Of a stretch of 64,000 bases of DNA, positions 28,416-37,173 are shown piece after piece. Under the pieces are notes generated by a model. The model did no database searches. It was given only the letters and a program-made list of their open reading frames with translations, and was not told the origin of the DNA. This DNA comes from Actinoplanes siamensis (GTDB lineage Bacteria > Actinomycetota > Actinomycetes > Mycobacteriales > Micromonosporaceae). A program made the position numbers and the translations under genes. The DNA lies in contig NZ_BOMW01000019.1 in assembly GCF_016862395.1 (NCBI RefSeq), positions 1-64,000 on the forward strand. Direction: 5' to 3'. The stretch's first letter is position 1, and each line of letters starts with the position of its first letter.

Positions 28416-29642
28416 TCAGGGACGCGTGAAGACCAGGGCCACGTTGTGGCCACCGAAGCCGAACGAGTTGTTCATTGCCGCCGGGATGTCGAGCGGGCGG
28501 GCCTTGTGCGCCGCCACGTCGAGGTCCAGACGATCGTCCGGGTCGTCCAGGTTGATCGTCGGCGGGACCACGCTGTCGCGGATCGCCAGGATGGTGGCGA
28601 TCGACTCCAGCGCGCCGGCCGCGCCCAGCAGGTGGCCGGTCATCGACTTGGTCGAGGTGATCACCGGGTGGTCGCCGACAGCGGCCCGGACGCCCTTGAC
28701 CTCGCCCATGTCACCGGCCGGGGTCGAGGTCGCGTGCGCGTTGACGTGCGCGATGTCCGCACCGGTCAGACCGGCGTCGCGGATCGCCATCGACATGGCC
28801 CGGATCCCGCCCTTGCACTCCGGGTCGGGCTGGACGATGTCGTAGCCGTCCGAGGTGATCCCGGCGCCGGCGAGCCGCGCGTACACGGTGGCCCCACGAG
28901 CCGCCGCGTGGTCGGCGCGCTCCAGGATGAGCGCGCCCGCGCCCTCGCCGAGGACGAAGCCGTCCCGGTTCCTGTCCCACGGGCGGGAGGCCCGCTCCGG
29001 GTCGTCGTTACGGGTCGACATGGCCCGCATCGACGCGAAACCGGCGATCGGCAGCGGGTGGATCACGGCCTCGGTGCTGCCGGCCACCACCACGTCGGCC
29101 CGTCCGGCCCGGATCAGGTCCAGGCCCAGGGCGACCGCCTCGGCGCCGGTGGCACAGGCGCTCGCCATGGCCCGGACGCCGGCGCGGGCGCCGACCTCCA
29201 GCCCGACGTACGCCGCGGGGCCGTTCGGCATGAGCATCGGCACCGTGTGCGGGCTGACCCGCCGCGGTCCCGACTGCTCCAGGATGTCGTCCTGGTCGAG
29301 CAGGGTGATGGCGCCACCGATGCCGCTGCCGAAGCTGACCGCGAGACGCTCCGGGTCCAGCCCGGTGCCCTCCAGGCCGGAATCGGCCCAGGCCTGCTTG
29401 GCGGCGACGATGGCCATCGCCTCACTGCGGTCCAGCCGCCGCATCCGGACCCGCTCGATGACCTCCGACGGTTCCACGGCGATCTGCGCGGCGATGCGGA
29501 CGGACAGCTGCCCGGCCCACTCCTGGGTGAGCGGACTCACCCCGGAGCGGCCGTTGAGCATGGCGTCCCAGGTGGACGCGACGTCCCCGCCCAGCGGGGT
29601 CGTCGCGCCGAGCCCGGTGACGACGACGTCGACGGAGCTCAT
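28416..29642 (-). CDS. fabF: 3-oxoacyl-ACP synthase II (KAS II)
   Basis: 408 residues. The Cys-His-His triad is intact: A-S-A-C-A-T-G-A-E (nucleophile), N-A-H-A-T-S-T-P-A-G-D, and K-S-M-T-G-H-L-L-G-A-A-G. F-G-F-G-G-H-N near the C-terminus is the usual Gly-rich loop. It elongates acyl-ACP with malonyl-ACP. Only one base separates its start from the acpP stop, so expression is coupled. Confidence 0.95.
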   Translation of the reverse strand: MSSVDVVVTGLGATTPLGGDVASTWDAMLNGRSGVSPLTQEWAGQLSVRIAAQIAVEPSEVIERVRMRRLDRSEAMAIVAAKQAWADSGLEGTGLDPERLAVSFGSGIGGAITLLDQDDILEQSGPRRVSPHTVPMLMPNGPAAYVGLEVGARAGVRAMASACATGAEAVALGLDLIRAGRADVVVAGSTEAVIHPLPIAGFASMRAMSTRNDDPERASRPWDRNRDGFVLGEGAGALILERADHAAARGATVYARLAGAGITSDGYDIVQPDPECKGGIRAMSMAIRDAGLTGADIAHVNAHATSTPAGDMGEVKGVRAAVGDHPVITSTKSMTGHLLGAAGALESIATILAIRDSVVPPTINLDDPDDRLDLDVAAHKARPLDIPAAMNNSFGFGGHNVALVFTRP

Positions 29643-29643
29643 G

Positions 29644-29886
29644 TCAGGCGTTCGCCTCGATGTAGTTGACGGCGTCGCCCACGGTCTTGAGGTTCTGCAC
29701 CTCGTTGTCAGGAATCTTGACGCCGAACTTCTCCTCGGCCGCCACCACGACCTCGACCATCGACAGCGAGTCGACGTCCAGGTCGTCGGTGAACGACTTG
29801 CCCTCGGCGACGTCGTCCGGGTTCACCCCGGCGACCTCCTCGAGGATCTCGGCGAGGCCGGAGGTGATCTCTTCACGAGTAGCCAT
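29644..29886 (-). CDS. acpP: Acyl carrier protein
   Basis: 80 residues, acidic. D-V-D-S-L-S-M-V-E contains the Ser that receives 4'-phosphopantetheine. GAGGAAAAG precedes the ATG. It sits between fabH and fabF as in Streptomyces, which marks it as the primary fatty-acid carrier rather than a secondary-metabolite one. Confidence 0.96.
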   Translation of the reverse strand: MATREEITSGLAEILEEVAGVNPDDVAEGKSFTDDLDVDSLSMVEVVVAAEEKFGVKIPDNEVQNLKTVGDAVNYIEANA

Positions 29887-29937
29887 GGTTGTTCTTTTCC
29901 TCTCGAAACTGTGTGAAATGAGACGGACGGGCGCCGC

Positions 29938-30888
29938 TCACGGGCAGCGGACGACCTGACCTGCGTAGGTGAGGCCGCCGCCGAAGCCGAACAGCAGCAC
30001 CGGCGCCCCGGAGGGCACCTCGCGGCGCTCGACCAGCTTGGACAGAGCCAGCGGCACGCTGGCCGCGGAGGTGTTGCCGGACTCGACCAGGTCCTTGGCG
30101 ACGATCACGTCGGGGCCCAGGCCCAGCCGCTTCACGATGCCGTCGATGATCCGGGTGTTCGCCTGGTGCGGCACGAACGCGGCCAGCTCGGACGGCTCCA
30201 CGCCGGCCCGCTTGCACGCCTCCAGCGCGAACGGCGCGAGCTCGGTGGTCGCCCAGCGGAAGACCACCTGACCCTCCTGCTGGATGTAGGGCTGCCAGCC
30301 CTCGATCCGCAGCACGTCGCCCTTGTCCGGGGCGGAACCCCAGAGCACCGGGCCGATGCCGGGCGCCTCGCCGTCCGGCACGCCGGTGATCACCGCGGCG
30401 CCGGCGCCGTCGCCGAACAGCACAGCTGTGGTCCGGTCCGACCAGTCGGTGACGTCGGAGAGCTTCTCCGCGCCGATGACCAGCGCGTTGCGGGCGGCCC
30501 CGGCGCGGATCGCGTGGTCCGCGCTGCCGACCGCGTACGAGAAGCCGGAGCAGGCGGTGTTCAGGTCGTACGCCGCGGGGGCGACGATGCCGAGCTTGGC
30601 CGCCACCCGGGTGGCCACGTTCGGGCAGCGGTCGATCGACGAGCACGTGGCGACCACGACCAGGTCGATGTCGGCGGCGGTCAGGCCGGACCCGGCCAGC
30701 GCCTTCTCGGCGGCGAACCCGGCCATGTCGGCGACCGTCTCGGTGTCGGCGATGCGGCGCTCGGCGATGCCGACCCGGCTCCGGATCCACTCGTCGTTGG
30801 TGTCCAGGGTCTTGGTCAGGTCCTCGTTGGTGACCACGCGCGAGGGCTGGTAGTGGCCCATCGCGACGATGCGGGAACCCGCGGTCAT
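29938..30888 (-). CDS. fabH: 3-oxoacyl-ACP synthase III (KAS III)
   Basis: 316 residues, AGAGGAGG before the ATG. Triad: N-T-A-C-S-G-F-S-Y (Cys), V-P-H-Q-A-N-T-R-I (His) and E-S-G-N-T-S-A-A-S (Asn). It starts fatty-acid synthesis by condensing a short acyl-CoA, in actinomycetes often branched, with malonyl-ACP. Confidence 0.95.
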   Translation of the reverse strand: MTAGSRIVAMGHYQPSRVVTNEDLTKTLDTNDEWIRSRVGIAERRIADTETVADMAGFAAEKALAGSGLTAADIDLVVVATCSSIDRCPNVATRVAAKLGIVAPAAYDLNTACSGFSYAVGSADHAIRAGAARNALVIGAEKLSDVTDWSDRTTAVLFGDGAGAAVITGVPDGEAPGIGPVLWGSAPDKGDVLRIEGWQPYIQQEGQVVFRWATTELAPFALEACKRAGVEPSELAAFVPHQANTRIIDGIVKRLGLGPDVIVAKDLVESGNTSAASVPLALSKLVERREVPSGAPVLLFGFGGGLTYAGQVVRCP

Positions 30889-30919
30889 CCTGTTCCTCCT
30901 CTAGTCGCGACTGCGCGCG

Positions 30920-31849
30920 TCAGTGCTGGGGCGTGGCGTGCCGGGCGATCAGGTCGCGCGCGGCGGGCAGGTCGTCAGGTGTGTTCAGGGTGACGATCTC
31001 CGGAGCACCGTCGCCCTTCAGCTCCCGCTTGACCAGGCCGGCCAGCGTGCCGGCCGGGGGCAGCTCGATCACCGCGGTGACGCCGAGATCCTCGAGCGTG
31101 CGCATGCACAGGTCCCAGCGGACGCCGGCGGTGATCTGGCGGACCAGGCGGTCGAGCATCTCCTGCCCGCTCGTCACCGCCGTGCCGTCCAGGTTCGACA
31201 ACAGTGGGCGGGCCGGATCGGTGACGGCTGTGTTCTTCGCCACGACGGCCAGCGCGGCCTCGGCCGGCGCCATGAAGGGCGTGTGGAACGCCCCGGCCAC
31301 CTGCAGCTTGATTACGCGCGCCTTGGCCGGCGGCTCGGCCGCGAACTCGGCCAGGGCGTCCAGCGCGCCGGCCACGACGACCTGACCGGCGCCGTTGCGG
31401 TTGGCCGCGTGCAGCCCGTGCTTCTCGACGGCGGCCAGCACCTCGTCCGGCTCCCCGCCGAGCACCGCGGACATCCCGGTCGGCTCCAGCGCGCAGGCGG
31501 CGGCCATCTCCCGGCCGCGGACCCCGGCCAGGGTGATCGCGGCCTCCGGGGTGAGCACCCCGGCGGCCGAGGCGGCGCCCAGCTCGCCCACGCTGTGGCC
31601 GGCGACCACGCCGACCTGCTCCAGCGGCAACTGGGCGGCGGCGAGCAGGGCGGCGGCGACCAGCAGCGGCTGGGTCCGGGCGGTGTCCTTGATCTCCTCG
31701 GCGCCGGCTTCGGTGCCGAGGTGCACCAGATCGACGCCGGCGAGCGCTGACCACTCGGTCAGGCGGTCGGCGGCACCGGGGAGTTCGAGCCAGGGGGCCA
31801 GGAAGCCGGGCTTCTGGGAGCCCTGGCCGGGCGAGAGTACGGCGAGCAC
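30920..31849 (-). CDS. fabD: Malonyl-CoA:ACP transacylase
   Basis: 309 residues from a GTG. S-P-G-Q-G-S-Q-K-P-G is the N-terminal Gln motif, G-H-S-V-G-E-L contains the catalytic Ser, and A-G-A-F-H-T-P-F-M the His. First gene of the fab operon; it loads malonyl groups on AcpP. The promoter should lie in the 174 bp between it and the regulator gene. Confidence 0.95.
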   Translation of the reverse strand: MLAVLSPGQGSQKPGFLAPWLELPGAADRLTEWSALAGVDLVHLGTEAGAEEIKDTARTQPLLVAAALLAAAQLPLEQVGVVAGHSVGELGAASAAGVLTPEAAITLAGVRGREMAAACALEPTGMSAVLGGEPDEVLAAVEKHGLHAANRNGAGQVVVAGALDALAEFAAEPPAKARVIKLQVAGAFHTPFMAPAEAALAVVAKNTAVTDPARPLLSNLDGTAVTSGQEMLDRLVRQITAGVRWDLCMRTLEDLGVTAVIELPPAGTLAGLVKRELKGDGAPEIVTLNTPDDLPAARDLIARHATPQH

Positions 31850-31903
31850 GATGACGACTCTTCCGGATCGGGGAGCGTTCCGGGGTTGCCGGGCGCGACC
31901 AAA

Positions 31904-31956
31904 CCCTACGACAGACGTTGTGGGAACCCTACAAATCGGGGGTTGAGTTGCCCTAC
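31904..31956 (-). promoter_or_regulatory. Triplicated CCCTAC motif upstream of fabD
   Basis: CCCTAC occurs at 31904-31909, 31927-31932 and 31951-31956, i.e. 23 and 24 bp apart; the first two share AACCCTAC. On the coding strand these read GTAGGG. They lie 55-107 bp ahead of the fabD start, where a regulator or sigma factor would bind. TTGTAG / TCGTAG with a 17-bp gap could be a promoter within this block. Confidence 0.4.
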
Positions 31957-32023
31957 TTGAGCACTATTTCAAGCCGCAGTCGTTAGTGCTGGACCCTTGT
32001 GACGCTGGGCACTGATCAGACGT

Positions 32024-33232
32024 TTACGTCACCGGATCGAGTCGGCCGATGCTCAGCGCCAGGCGCAACGCGAAGGCGTCCCGGCCGTCCAGCGGGGAGA
32101 GCGCGGTCACCTCGGTGACCCGGCGCAGGCGGTAGCGGACCGTGTTCGGGTGCACGTACAGCTCCCGCGCCGCGCTCTCCAGCACCCCGCCCGCGGCGAA
32201 GAACGCGTCCAGCGTCTCCAGCAGGCCGCCGCCGGACCGGGCCAGCGCGCCGTACACGTCGTTGCGCAGTTTCCGGCGGGCGTCCAGGTCGCCGGCCAGA
32301 GCCCGCTCCGGCAGCAGGTCGTCGGCGGCCACCGGGGTGGGCGCGCCCGGCCAGGCCGGCGCGGCCCGGAATCCGGCGAGCGCCGCCCGGGCCGACTCGG
32401 CGGCCTGCTCCAGGGTCGGCACGGACGGCCCGGCGACGATCGGCCCGTCGCCGAAGCCGGACCGCAGCGCCGCCGCGGTGGCCACCGGGTCGGCCGCGCC
32501 GCCGACCACCGCCACCAGCCGGTCGCCGTGCAGCCCGCCGATCACCTCGAGCCGGGCGCGCCGGGCCGCCCGGTAGAGCGCGTGCAGCACCGCTGTGATG
32601 TCCCCGCCGGGGGAGCGGCCCACCACCACCGCCACCGGCGGCGAGTCCACCCAGCCCAGCGCGGCCGCCCGGCTGGCCAGCACGTCCGAGGAGTCGCCGC
32701 GGAGCAGCGCGTCGACCAGCATCGCCTGCAGGCGGGCGTCCCACGCGCCGCGCGACTCGGCGGCCCGGGCGTAGACCCGCGCGGCCGAGAAGGCGATCTC
32801 CCGGGAGAACCGCAGGATCGCCCGCAGCAGCAGGTCCTCCTCGCCCTTGCCGGCGAAGCTGGGCACCTCGACCTCGGCGACGTCGATGGTCACCTTGATC
32901 AGTTGCACGGTCTGGGTCAGCGTGATCGCCCGGGCCAGCGCCCGCGGCGCGGCCGCGAACACCTCGTCGGAGATCTCCTGGGTGCTGGCCGCGACGGTGG
33001 CCCCGGACCGCAGCCACTCGACCAGCGACCGCACGCCGGCCTGTGCGACGAGCATCACCCAGGACCGTTGATCGGCCGGCAGTGCCCGGAACCACGGCAG
33101 CGTCTCGTCCATGCGGGCCACCGCGGAGCTGGCCAGAGCCCCCGCGTGCCGCTCGATCCGGCGCAACGTCGCAGGTTGCAGCGGGTTCGCCGGCGCCTCG
33201 GGATCGGATTCGGTGATTCGGCTCTCGGCCAC
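32024..33232 (-). CDS. fasR: PucR-type transcriptional activator of fatty-acid synthesis (FasR)
   Basis: 402 residues from a GTG. The C-terminal HTH_30 domain is clear: V-H-P-N-T-V-R-Y-R-L-R-R-V (recognition helix, PucR/CdaR type) and a closing A-L-R-L-A-L-S. The first ~330 residues are the long PucR-like sensing region. In Streptomyces coelicolor a PucR-like protein, FasR, directly upstream of fabDHPF activates that operon; identical position and architecture here support the name. Its ligand is not evident. The final codons and stop overlap a GACGTTTACGTC palindrome (32019-32030). Confidence 0.85.
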   Translation of the reverse strand: MAESRITESDPEAPANPLQPATLRRIERHAGALASSAVARMDETLPWFRALPADQRSWVMLVAQAGVRSLVEWLRSGATVAASTQEISDEVFAAAPRALARAITLTQTVQLIKVTIDVAEVEVPSFAGKGEEDLLLRAILRFSREIAFSAARVYARAAESRGAWDARLQAMLVDALLRGDSSDVLASRAAALGWVDSPPVAVVVGRSPGGDITAVLHALYRAARRARLEVIGGLHGDRLVAVVGGAADPVATAAALRSGFGDGPIVAGPSVPTLEQAAESARAALAGFRAAPAWPGAPTPVAADDLLPERALAGDLDARRKLRNDVYGALARSGGGLLETLDAFFAAGGVLESAARELYVHPNTVRYRLRRVTEVTALSPLDGRDAFALRLALSIGRLDPVT

Positions 33233-33259
33233 GCGCCCAGAGTGTCACGCTCCCATGTG

Positions 33260-33278
33260 CTGACGCGAGCCGCGTCAG
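33260..33278. promoter_or_regulatory. 19-bp palindrome upstream of fasR, candidate operator
   Basis: CTGACGCG-AGC-CGCGTCAG is perfectly symmetrical with 8-bp arms and is centred 37 bp upstream of the fasR start codon, overlapping where a -35 element would be if the transcript is leaderless (GACACT lies 9-14 bp upstream of the GTG). Suits a dimeric regulator; autoregulation by FasR is inference. Confidence 0.45.
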
Positions 33279-33450
33279 TTTCATCATTTTTATGACATTT
33301 GTCGGGTGTAGCGGTGCGCCTCTTCCCTGATTCCGGTGGGTGACCTGGCATCGTGTGTGCCGGTTCGGGTTCAACCCGGCCCCGGGCGTGCCGATGAAGA
33401 AACGGTGCCGGAAAACCGGGCGACGGCCGAGACCGAGGATCGAGGAGGGG

Positions 33451-33663
33451 ATGATGGAACGGGACGACGCACGTGCCGAGATCGATCCCGCCCTTGAGGA
33501 CCTGCCACCGGTGGCCGAGGAGGAGCCGATCATCGTGTCGGCGCCGGGCCGCGTCGGTTGCCGGACCGAGTTGCGGGGTTGGGCCGGGGCTCACCTGCAC
33601 GGCGCTGTGCGCCCGCGCCGTCGTGCGGCGGGGCGTGGCCGCCCTCCGGGCCGCTGGTGCTGA
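33451..33663 (+). CDS. Possible small peptide gene with acidic leader-like N-terminus
   Basis: 70 codons. GAGGAGGGG directly precedes ATGATG, one of the strongest ribosome sites in the window. The first 30 residues are acidic (M-M-E-R-D-D-A-R-A-E-I-D-P-A-L-E-D-L-P-P), then comes a short G-R-V-G-C-R-T-E-L-R-G-W segment with one Cys, and the rest is Arg/Gly-rich. The basic tail may be read past the true biological end, so a frameshift or non-coding 3' part is possible. No modification enzyme is adjacent, so a RiPP precursor is not supported. Divergent from fasR. Confidence 0.3.
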   Translation: MMERDDARAEIDPALEDLPPVAEEEPIIVSAPGRVGCRTELRGWAGAHLHGAVRPRRRAAGRGRPPGRWC

Positions 33664-33936
33664 CGGTTCTGGATCTCCGCGGCCGGCTTGCGGGGCGTTG
33701 ACGGTTTCAGGCTCTCGGTGAGCGGCGTGCGGGGGTCCGCGGGCTGATCTTTCCGCGGCCGGCGGACGGCCGCCCGTTCGTGGATCTTGACAACGTCAGT
33801 GAGTTCCACCCTGTGTGGATCTTGGAAACTCACGGCCGGCGGTGCCGGCGCGGCGGGTCACTCCGGCGGGTGAGCGGGGGACCTGCCCCGGGCGCGTTTC
33901 GCCGGTGGAAGCGATCGTGCTCGTCACGGTGAACGG
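33664..33936. other. 273-bp gap with repeats, no convincing gene
   Basis: Between the small peptide frame and the TetR gene. It contains the repeat/palindrome listed at 33780-33833 and presumably the TetR promoter. Confidence 0.5.
33780..33833. repeat. Direct repeat GTGGATCTTG and inverted repeat upstream of the TetR gene
   Basis: GTGGATCTTG occurs at 33780-33789 and 33815-33824. GTGAGTTCCA (33799-33808) pairs with TGGAAACTCAC (33823-33833), one bulge, over a 14-base loop. Lower GC than its surroundings. It could be an operator for the TetR protein encoded ~100 bp further or a hairpin. Confidence 0.5.
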
Positions 33937-34590
33937 GTGGACGACAAGAGACGGCTGATCCTGGACCAGGCGCTCGCCCTCGTGGACGAGCGGGGACTGG
34001 CCGCGATGTCGATGCGGGCGGTGGCCGAGCGGGTCGGGCTCACCTCGATGGCGTTGTACCCCTACGTCGGCGGCAAGGACGCCCTGCTCGACGGGCTTGT
34101 CGATCTGCTGCACCTGGAGCTGGGGACCGCTGTCGGCGACGATCCCGCCGACATCGACTGGCGGAAGCGGCTGCGTGCGCTCGGCCGGTCGGTCCGGGCG
34201 CTCGCCCACGCGCATCCGAGCGCCTTCCCGCTGCTGCTGAACCGTTCCGCGGCCGGCGCCTCGGCCTCCTGGATGACCGCCGCCCTGCGCGGGATCCTGC
34301 ACGACGCCGGGGTCGCCGATCGCGAAGTGCCGCGGTTGGCCCGGATGATCTGCGCGTTCCTGCTCGGATACACCACCGGTGAGGTCACCGGAGGCCTTCC
34401 GTCCGTTCCCGCGGCTGCCCCCGAGTCTCCGGACGCGGTGGCGGGCCCGGAGCCCGGCGCCGCCGCGGCGGAGGCCCAGGAGCGCGAAGCCGATCCGCGG
34501 GCGGGAGCGGCGGAATTCGAGGAGGACCTGGTGGACCTGGTCGCGGTGGTGGAGCGTGCGGTTCGCCACCACGCCGTCGACCCCCGCTGA
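33937..34590 (+). CDS. TetR-family regulator
   Basis: 217 residues from a GTG. The N-terminal HTH is complete: I-L-D-Q-A-L-A-L-V-D-E-R-G-L, then M-R-A-V-A-E-R-V-G-L-T-S-M-A-L-Y-P-Y-V-G, the typical TetR recognition helix. The rest is a helical ligand/dimer domain of the TetR_C kind, ending in a Pro/Ala/Glu-rich stretch. It lacks an adjacent transporter or enzyme that would reveal its target; the repeat at 33780 is a candidate binding site. Confidence 0.88.
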   Translation: MDDKRRLILDQALALVDERGLAAMSMRAVAERVGLTSMALYPYVGGKDALLDGLVDLLHLELGTAVGDDPADIDWRKRLRALGRSVRALAHAHPSAFPLLLNRSAAGASASWMTAALRGILHDAGVADREVPRLARMICAFLLGYTTGEVTGGLPSVPAAAPESPDAVAGPEPGAAAAEAQEREADPRAGAAEFEEDLVDLVAVVERAVRHHAVDPR

Positions 34591-34614
34591 AACGGGGCGG
34601 CCGGCCCGGGAACG

Positions 34615-34651
34615 ACGAACGCCCCGGTGCCGGAGCAGCCGAGGCGTTCGT
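34615..34651. terminator. Hairpin between convergent genes
   Basis: ACGAACGCC pairs with GGCGTTCGT over a 19-base loop that contains further CGG/CCG pairing, between the TetR stop and the stop of the next minus-strand gene. Confidence 0.7.
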
Positions 34652-34694
34652 GACGAAGCCGGTCGAGCGGGGAGGCGGCGGAGGTCGCGGAGAC

Positions 34695-35405
34695 TCAGAC
34701 CCGGCGGCGGATCAGGAACGCCATGCCGGCCAGGCCGGTGAGGATGATCAGCAGGACCGCGCCGTTCAGCAGGAACAGGCGGCGGAACTCGCCGAACATC
34801 TGGTTCGCGTCCTCCATCGGGTCGGTGTCGGCCGCGAGCTTCTTGCCGACCCCGCCGCCGATGCCGCCGTTGACCACGTCCGGCTTGGACTTCAGCGGGA
34901 CGCCGCTGAGGCGCAGCGACTCGGACAGCGACAGGCGGCCGTAGAACCACCCGTCCGACTTCTTGCCGGACGGCTGCGCGGCCGGCCGGTGTGCCCGCGG
35001 ACCGCCGGTGGCGAGCGGGTAAAGGTCGTACAGCTGGGTGGCTTTTTCCTTGATCAGGATCTGGACCGTGTACTTCGGGCCCATCTTGCCCTTCTGCGGC
35101 GCCGCGGTCTGCGGGGTCGCCGAGGCCAGCCAGCCCACCTCGTCGAACAGCATGCGGAACAGTTTCGGGTCCTCGGCCTGGAGGACCTTGATACCGGATT
35201 CCGGGATCTGCTCGCCGGTGATCAGAATCGTGTCCGGCTGCGGTTTCGCCGTGGGCTTGGTCGTCGACTCGGCCTTCACCGAGCCGGTCTGGCCGGCGGG
35301 TGCGGCGTGCGCCACCGCCGGAGTCGTGCCGAGAGTGACCGCGGCCGCTATCGCCAGCGCACCGATGCCGGCGGCGAACCGCTTCCTCGCTCGTCGAACC
35401 ACCAT
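34695..35405 (-). CDS. Exported protein with C-terminal membrane anchor, unknown
   Basis: 236 residues; GGGGGAGG precedes the ATG. Signal peptide: R-R-A-R-K-R-F-A-A-G-I-G-A-L-A-I-A-A-A-V, cleaved near A-H-A-A-P. The outer part has a T-I-L-I-T-G-E-Q-I-P-E-S-G-I segment and K-Y-T-V-Q-I-L-I-K, plus G-R-L-S-L-S-E-S-L-R-L-S-G-V-P-L. The end is one hydrophobic helix (L-F-L-L-N-G-A-V-L-L-I-I-L) with R-R-R-V, so it is held in the membrane with the bulk outside. No sortase motif. I do not recognise the family. Confidence 0.7.
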   Translation of the reverse strand: MVVRRARKRFAAGIGALAIAAAVTLGTTPAVAHAAPAGQTGSVKAESTTKPTAKPQPDTILITGEQIPESGIKVLQAEDPKLFRMLFDEVGWLASATPQTAAPQKGKMGPKYTVQILIKEKATQLYDLYPLATGGPRAHRPAAQPSGKKSDGWFYGRLSLSESLRLSGVPLKSKPDVVNGGIGGGVGKKLAADTDPMEDANQMFGEFRRLFLLNGAVLLIILTGLAGMAFLIRRRV

Positions 35406-35687
35406 CCGACCTCCCCCGCCCGTGGATGACATGGTTACGTGGACCGCGCTGCCCGGCCCCGACCTCCAGCCTTCCCGAGCGCCGCCCCGGCCGCATCCTG
35501 AGGCGGGGTGAATTGGAGCTATCTGGGGGGACGACCGTGCAGGGCGGAACAGCCGGTGATCAGCGGCCGAATATTACCCAGTCCCCGCAACCCGTGGGGG
35601 CGGCGGCCACCCCGGTAGCTGACCGCATCACCGCATTCGACGACCAGCTATGGTGGCGGGCCGTCGAATGCGGTAAAAGGGGGCGGA
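35406..35687. other. 282-bp gap between an exported-protein gene and gltX
   Basis: It should hold the promoter of the minus-strand exported protein and the end of the gltX transcript; it includes the hairpin at 35630-35674. No gene seen. Confidence 0.5.
35630..35674 (-). terminator. 13-bp perfect inverted repeat downstream of gltX
   Basis: ACCGCATTCGACG pairs with CGTCGAATGCGGT over a 19-base loop, 14 bp past the gltX stop codon. No T-run follows on the gltX strand, so terminator is the likeliest but not certain role. Confidence 0.6.
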
Positions 35688-37100
35688 TCAGGCGGACAGG
35701 CGTGCCCGAGCGGCGGCGATGCGGGCCAGCGTCCGCTCCCGGCCGAGGAGCTCGATCGACTCGAACAGCGGCAGGCCCACCGTACGGCCGGTGACCGCGA
35801 CCCGGACCGGCGCCTGGGTCTTGCCGAGTTTCAGCCCGCGCGCCTCGCCGACCTGCTCCAGCGCGGCCTTGAGCACGTCGGCGCGCCACTCGGTGAGCTC
35901 GGCGAAGACGGCCGCCGCGCCGTCCAGGATGTCCGCCGCGCCCTCCTTCATCGCCTTGGCCCAGGAGGCCTCGTCGTCGACCGGCTGGTCGAGGAAGAGG
36001 AAGTCGACGTTCTCCACGATCTCGGAGAGGACCGCGATCCGGGTCTGTGCCAGCGGCGCGATCGCGGTGAACAGGTCGGCGTCGAACGCGGACGGCTCCC
36101 ACGGCGGGGCCGGGATGGTGTCGGTGCCGCTCAGCCACGGCGCGCAGACCTGGGTGAACTCGTTCGGGCTCAGCGCCCGGATGTACTCCCCGTTGAACGC
36201 GCGCAGCTTCTTGACGTCGAAGAACGCCGGAGCGTGGTTGACGTCCTCGATGCGGTACTCCTCCTCGACGACCGACCACGGGACGATCTCCCGGTCGCCG
36301 GTGGGCGCCCAGCCGAGCAGCATCAGATAGTTGCGCATGGCGGCGGCCAGGTAGCCCTCGTCGCGGTAGGACTCCAGAGCGACCTTGTCCCGGCGCTTCG
36401 ACAGCTTCTGCCGCTTCTCGTTGACGATCACCGGGACGTGGCCCCAGACCGGGGGAGTGGCGCCCAGCGCCTCCCAGAGCAGCTGCTGCTTCGGCGTGTT
36501 GGGCAGGTGCTCCTCGGCGCGGAACACGTGGGTGATCCCCATGCTGAGGTCGTCGACCACGTTGGCCAGCAGGAACACCGCCGAGCCGTCGCTGCGGGCG
36601 ATGACGAAGTCCTCGATCAGCTTGTTCTCGAAGGTGGGCTTGCCGCGGACCAGGTCCTCGACCACCGTCTCGCCCTCGTCGGGCGTGCGGAAACGCAGCG
36701 CGCGGCCCTCGCCCGGGCCCAGGGCGCGCTCACGGCAGAAGCCGTCGTAGCCGGTGTGCGTGTTGCCGGTGCGCGCGACCACGTCCTCGCGCTTGCAGTC
36801 GCAGTAGTACGCCTTGCCCTCGCCGTAGAGCCGGGTGGCGGCGGCGGTGTGGTCGGCCGCGTAGGACGACTGGAAGTAGGGGCCCTCGTACGTCCCGCGC
36901 TCGATGCCGATCCAGTCCAGTGCCGAGATGATGCCCTCGGTCCACTCGGGCCGGTTGCGGGCCGCGTCGGTGTCCTCGATCCGGAGCACGAAGACACCGC
37001 CGTGCTGCTGGGCGTAGATCCAGTTCTGCAGCGCCGAACGGGCGCCGCCGACGTGGAACATGCCGGTGGGAGACGGGGCGAAACGTACGCGAACAGTCAC
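35688..37100 (-). CDS. gltX: Glutamyl-tRNA synthetase
   Basis: 470 residues. Class I motifs: [15 protein letters not shown] (HIGH region) at residue ~7 and K-L-S-K-R-R-D (KMSKS) near residue 240. The Cys-x-Cys-x23-Cys zinc-type segment is present (Y-Y-C-D-C-K...F-C-R). The C-terminal ~170 residues are the anticodon-binding helical domain. In actinobacteria it usually also charges tRNA-Gln, with GatCAB correcting the product. Confidence 0.95.
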   Translation of the reverse strand: MTVRVRFAPSPTGMFHVGGARSALQNWIYAQQHGGVFVLRIEDTDAARNRPEWTEGIISALDWIGIERGTYEGPYFQSSYAADHTAAATRLYGEGKAYYCDCKREDVVARTGNTHTGYDGFCRERALGPGEGRALRFRTPDEGETVVEDLVRGKPTFENKLIEDFVIARSDGSAVFLLANVVDDLSMGITHVFRAEEHLPNTPKQQLLWEALGATPPVWGHVPVIVNEKRQKLSKRRDKVALESYRDEGYLAAAMRNYLMLLGWAPTGDREIVPWSVVEEEYRIEDVNHAPAFFDVKKLRAFNGEYIRALSPNEFTQVCAPWLSGTDTIPAPPWEPSAFDADLFTAIAPLAQTRIAVLSEIVENVDFLFLDQPVDDEASWAKAMKEGAADILDGAAAVFAELTEWRADVLKAALEQVGEARGLKLGKTQAPVRVAVTGRTVGLPLFESIELLGRERTLARIAAARARLSA

Positions 37101-37173
37101 GGCACCAGCCTACCGAGGCCCGCGAGGGGTATTCGACCTGCGGTGGCTTTACCGGACGGAAGGAGTACGGGCC

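Noticed and set aside
33591..33833. 80-codon minus-strand frame near the TetR gene
   Set aside because: Low-complexity Arg/Pro sequence, overlaps the direct and inverted repeats, no ribosome site.
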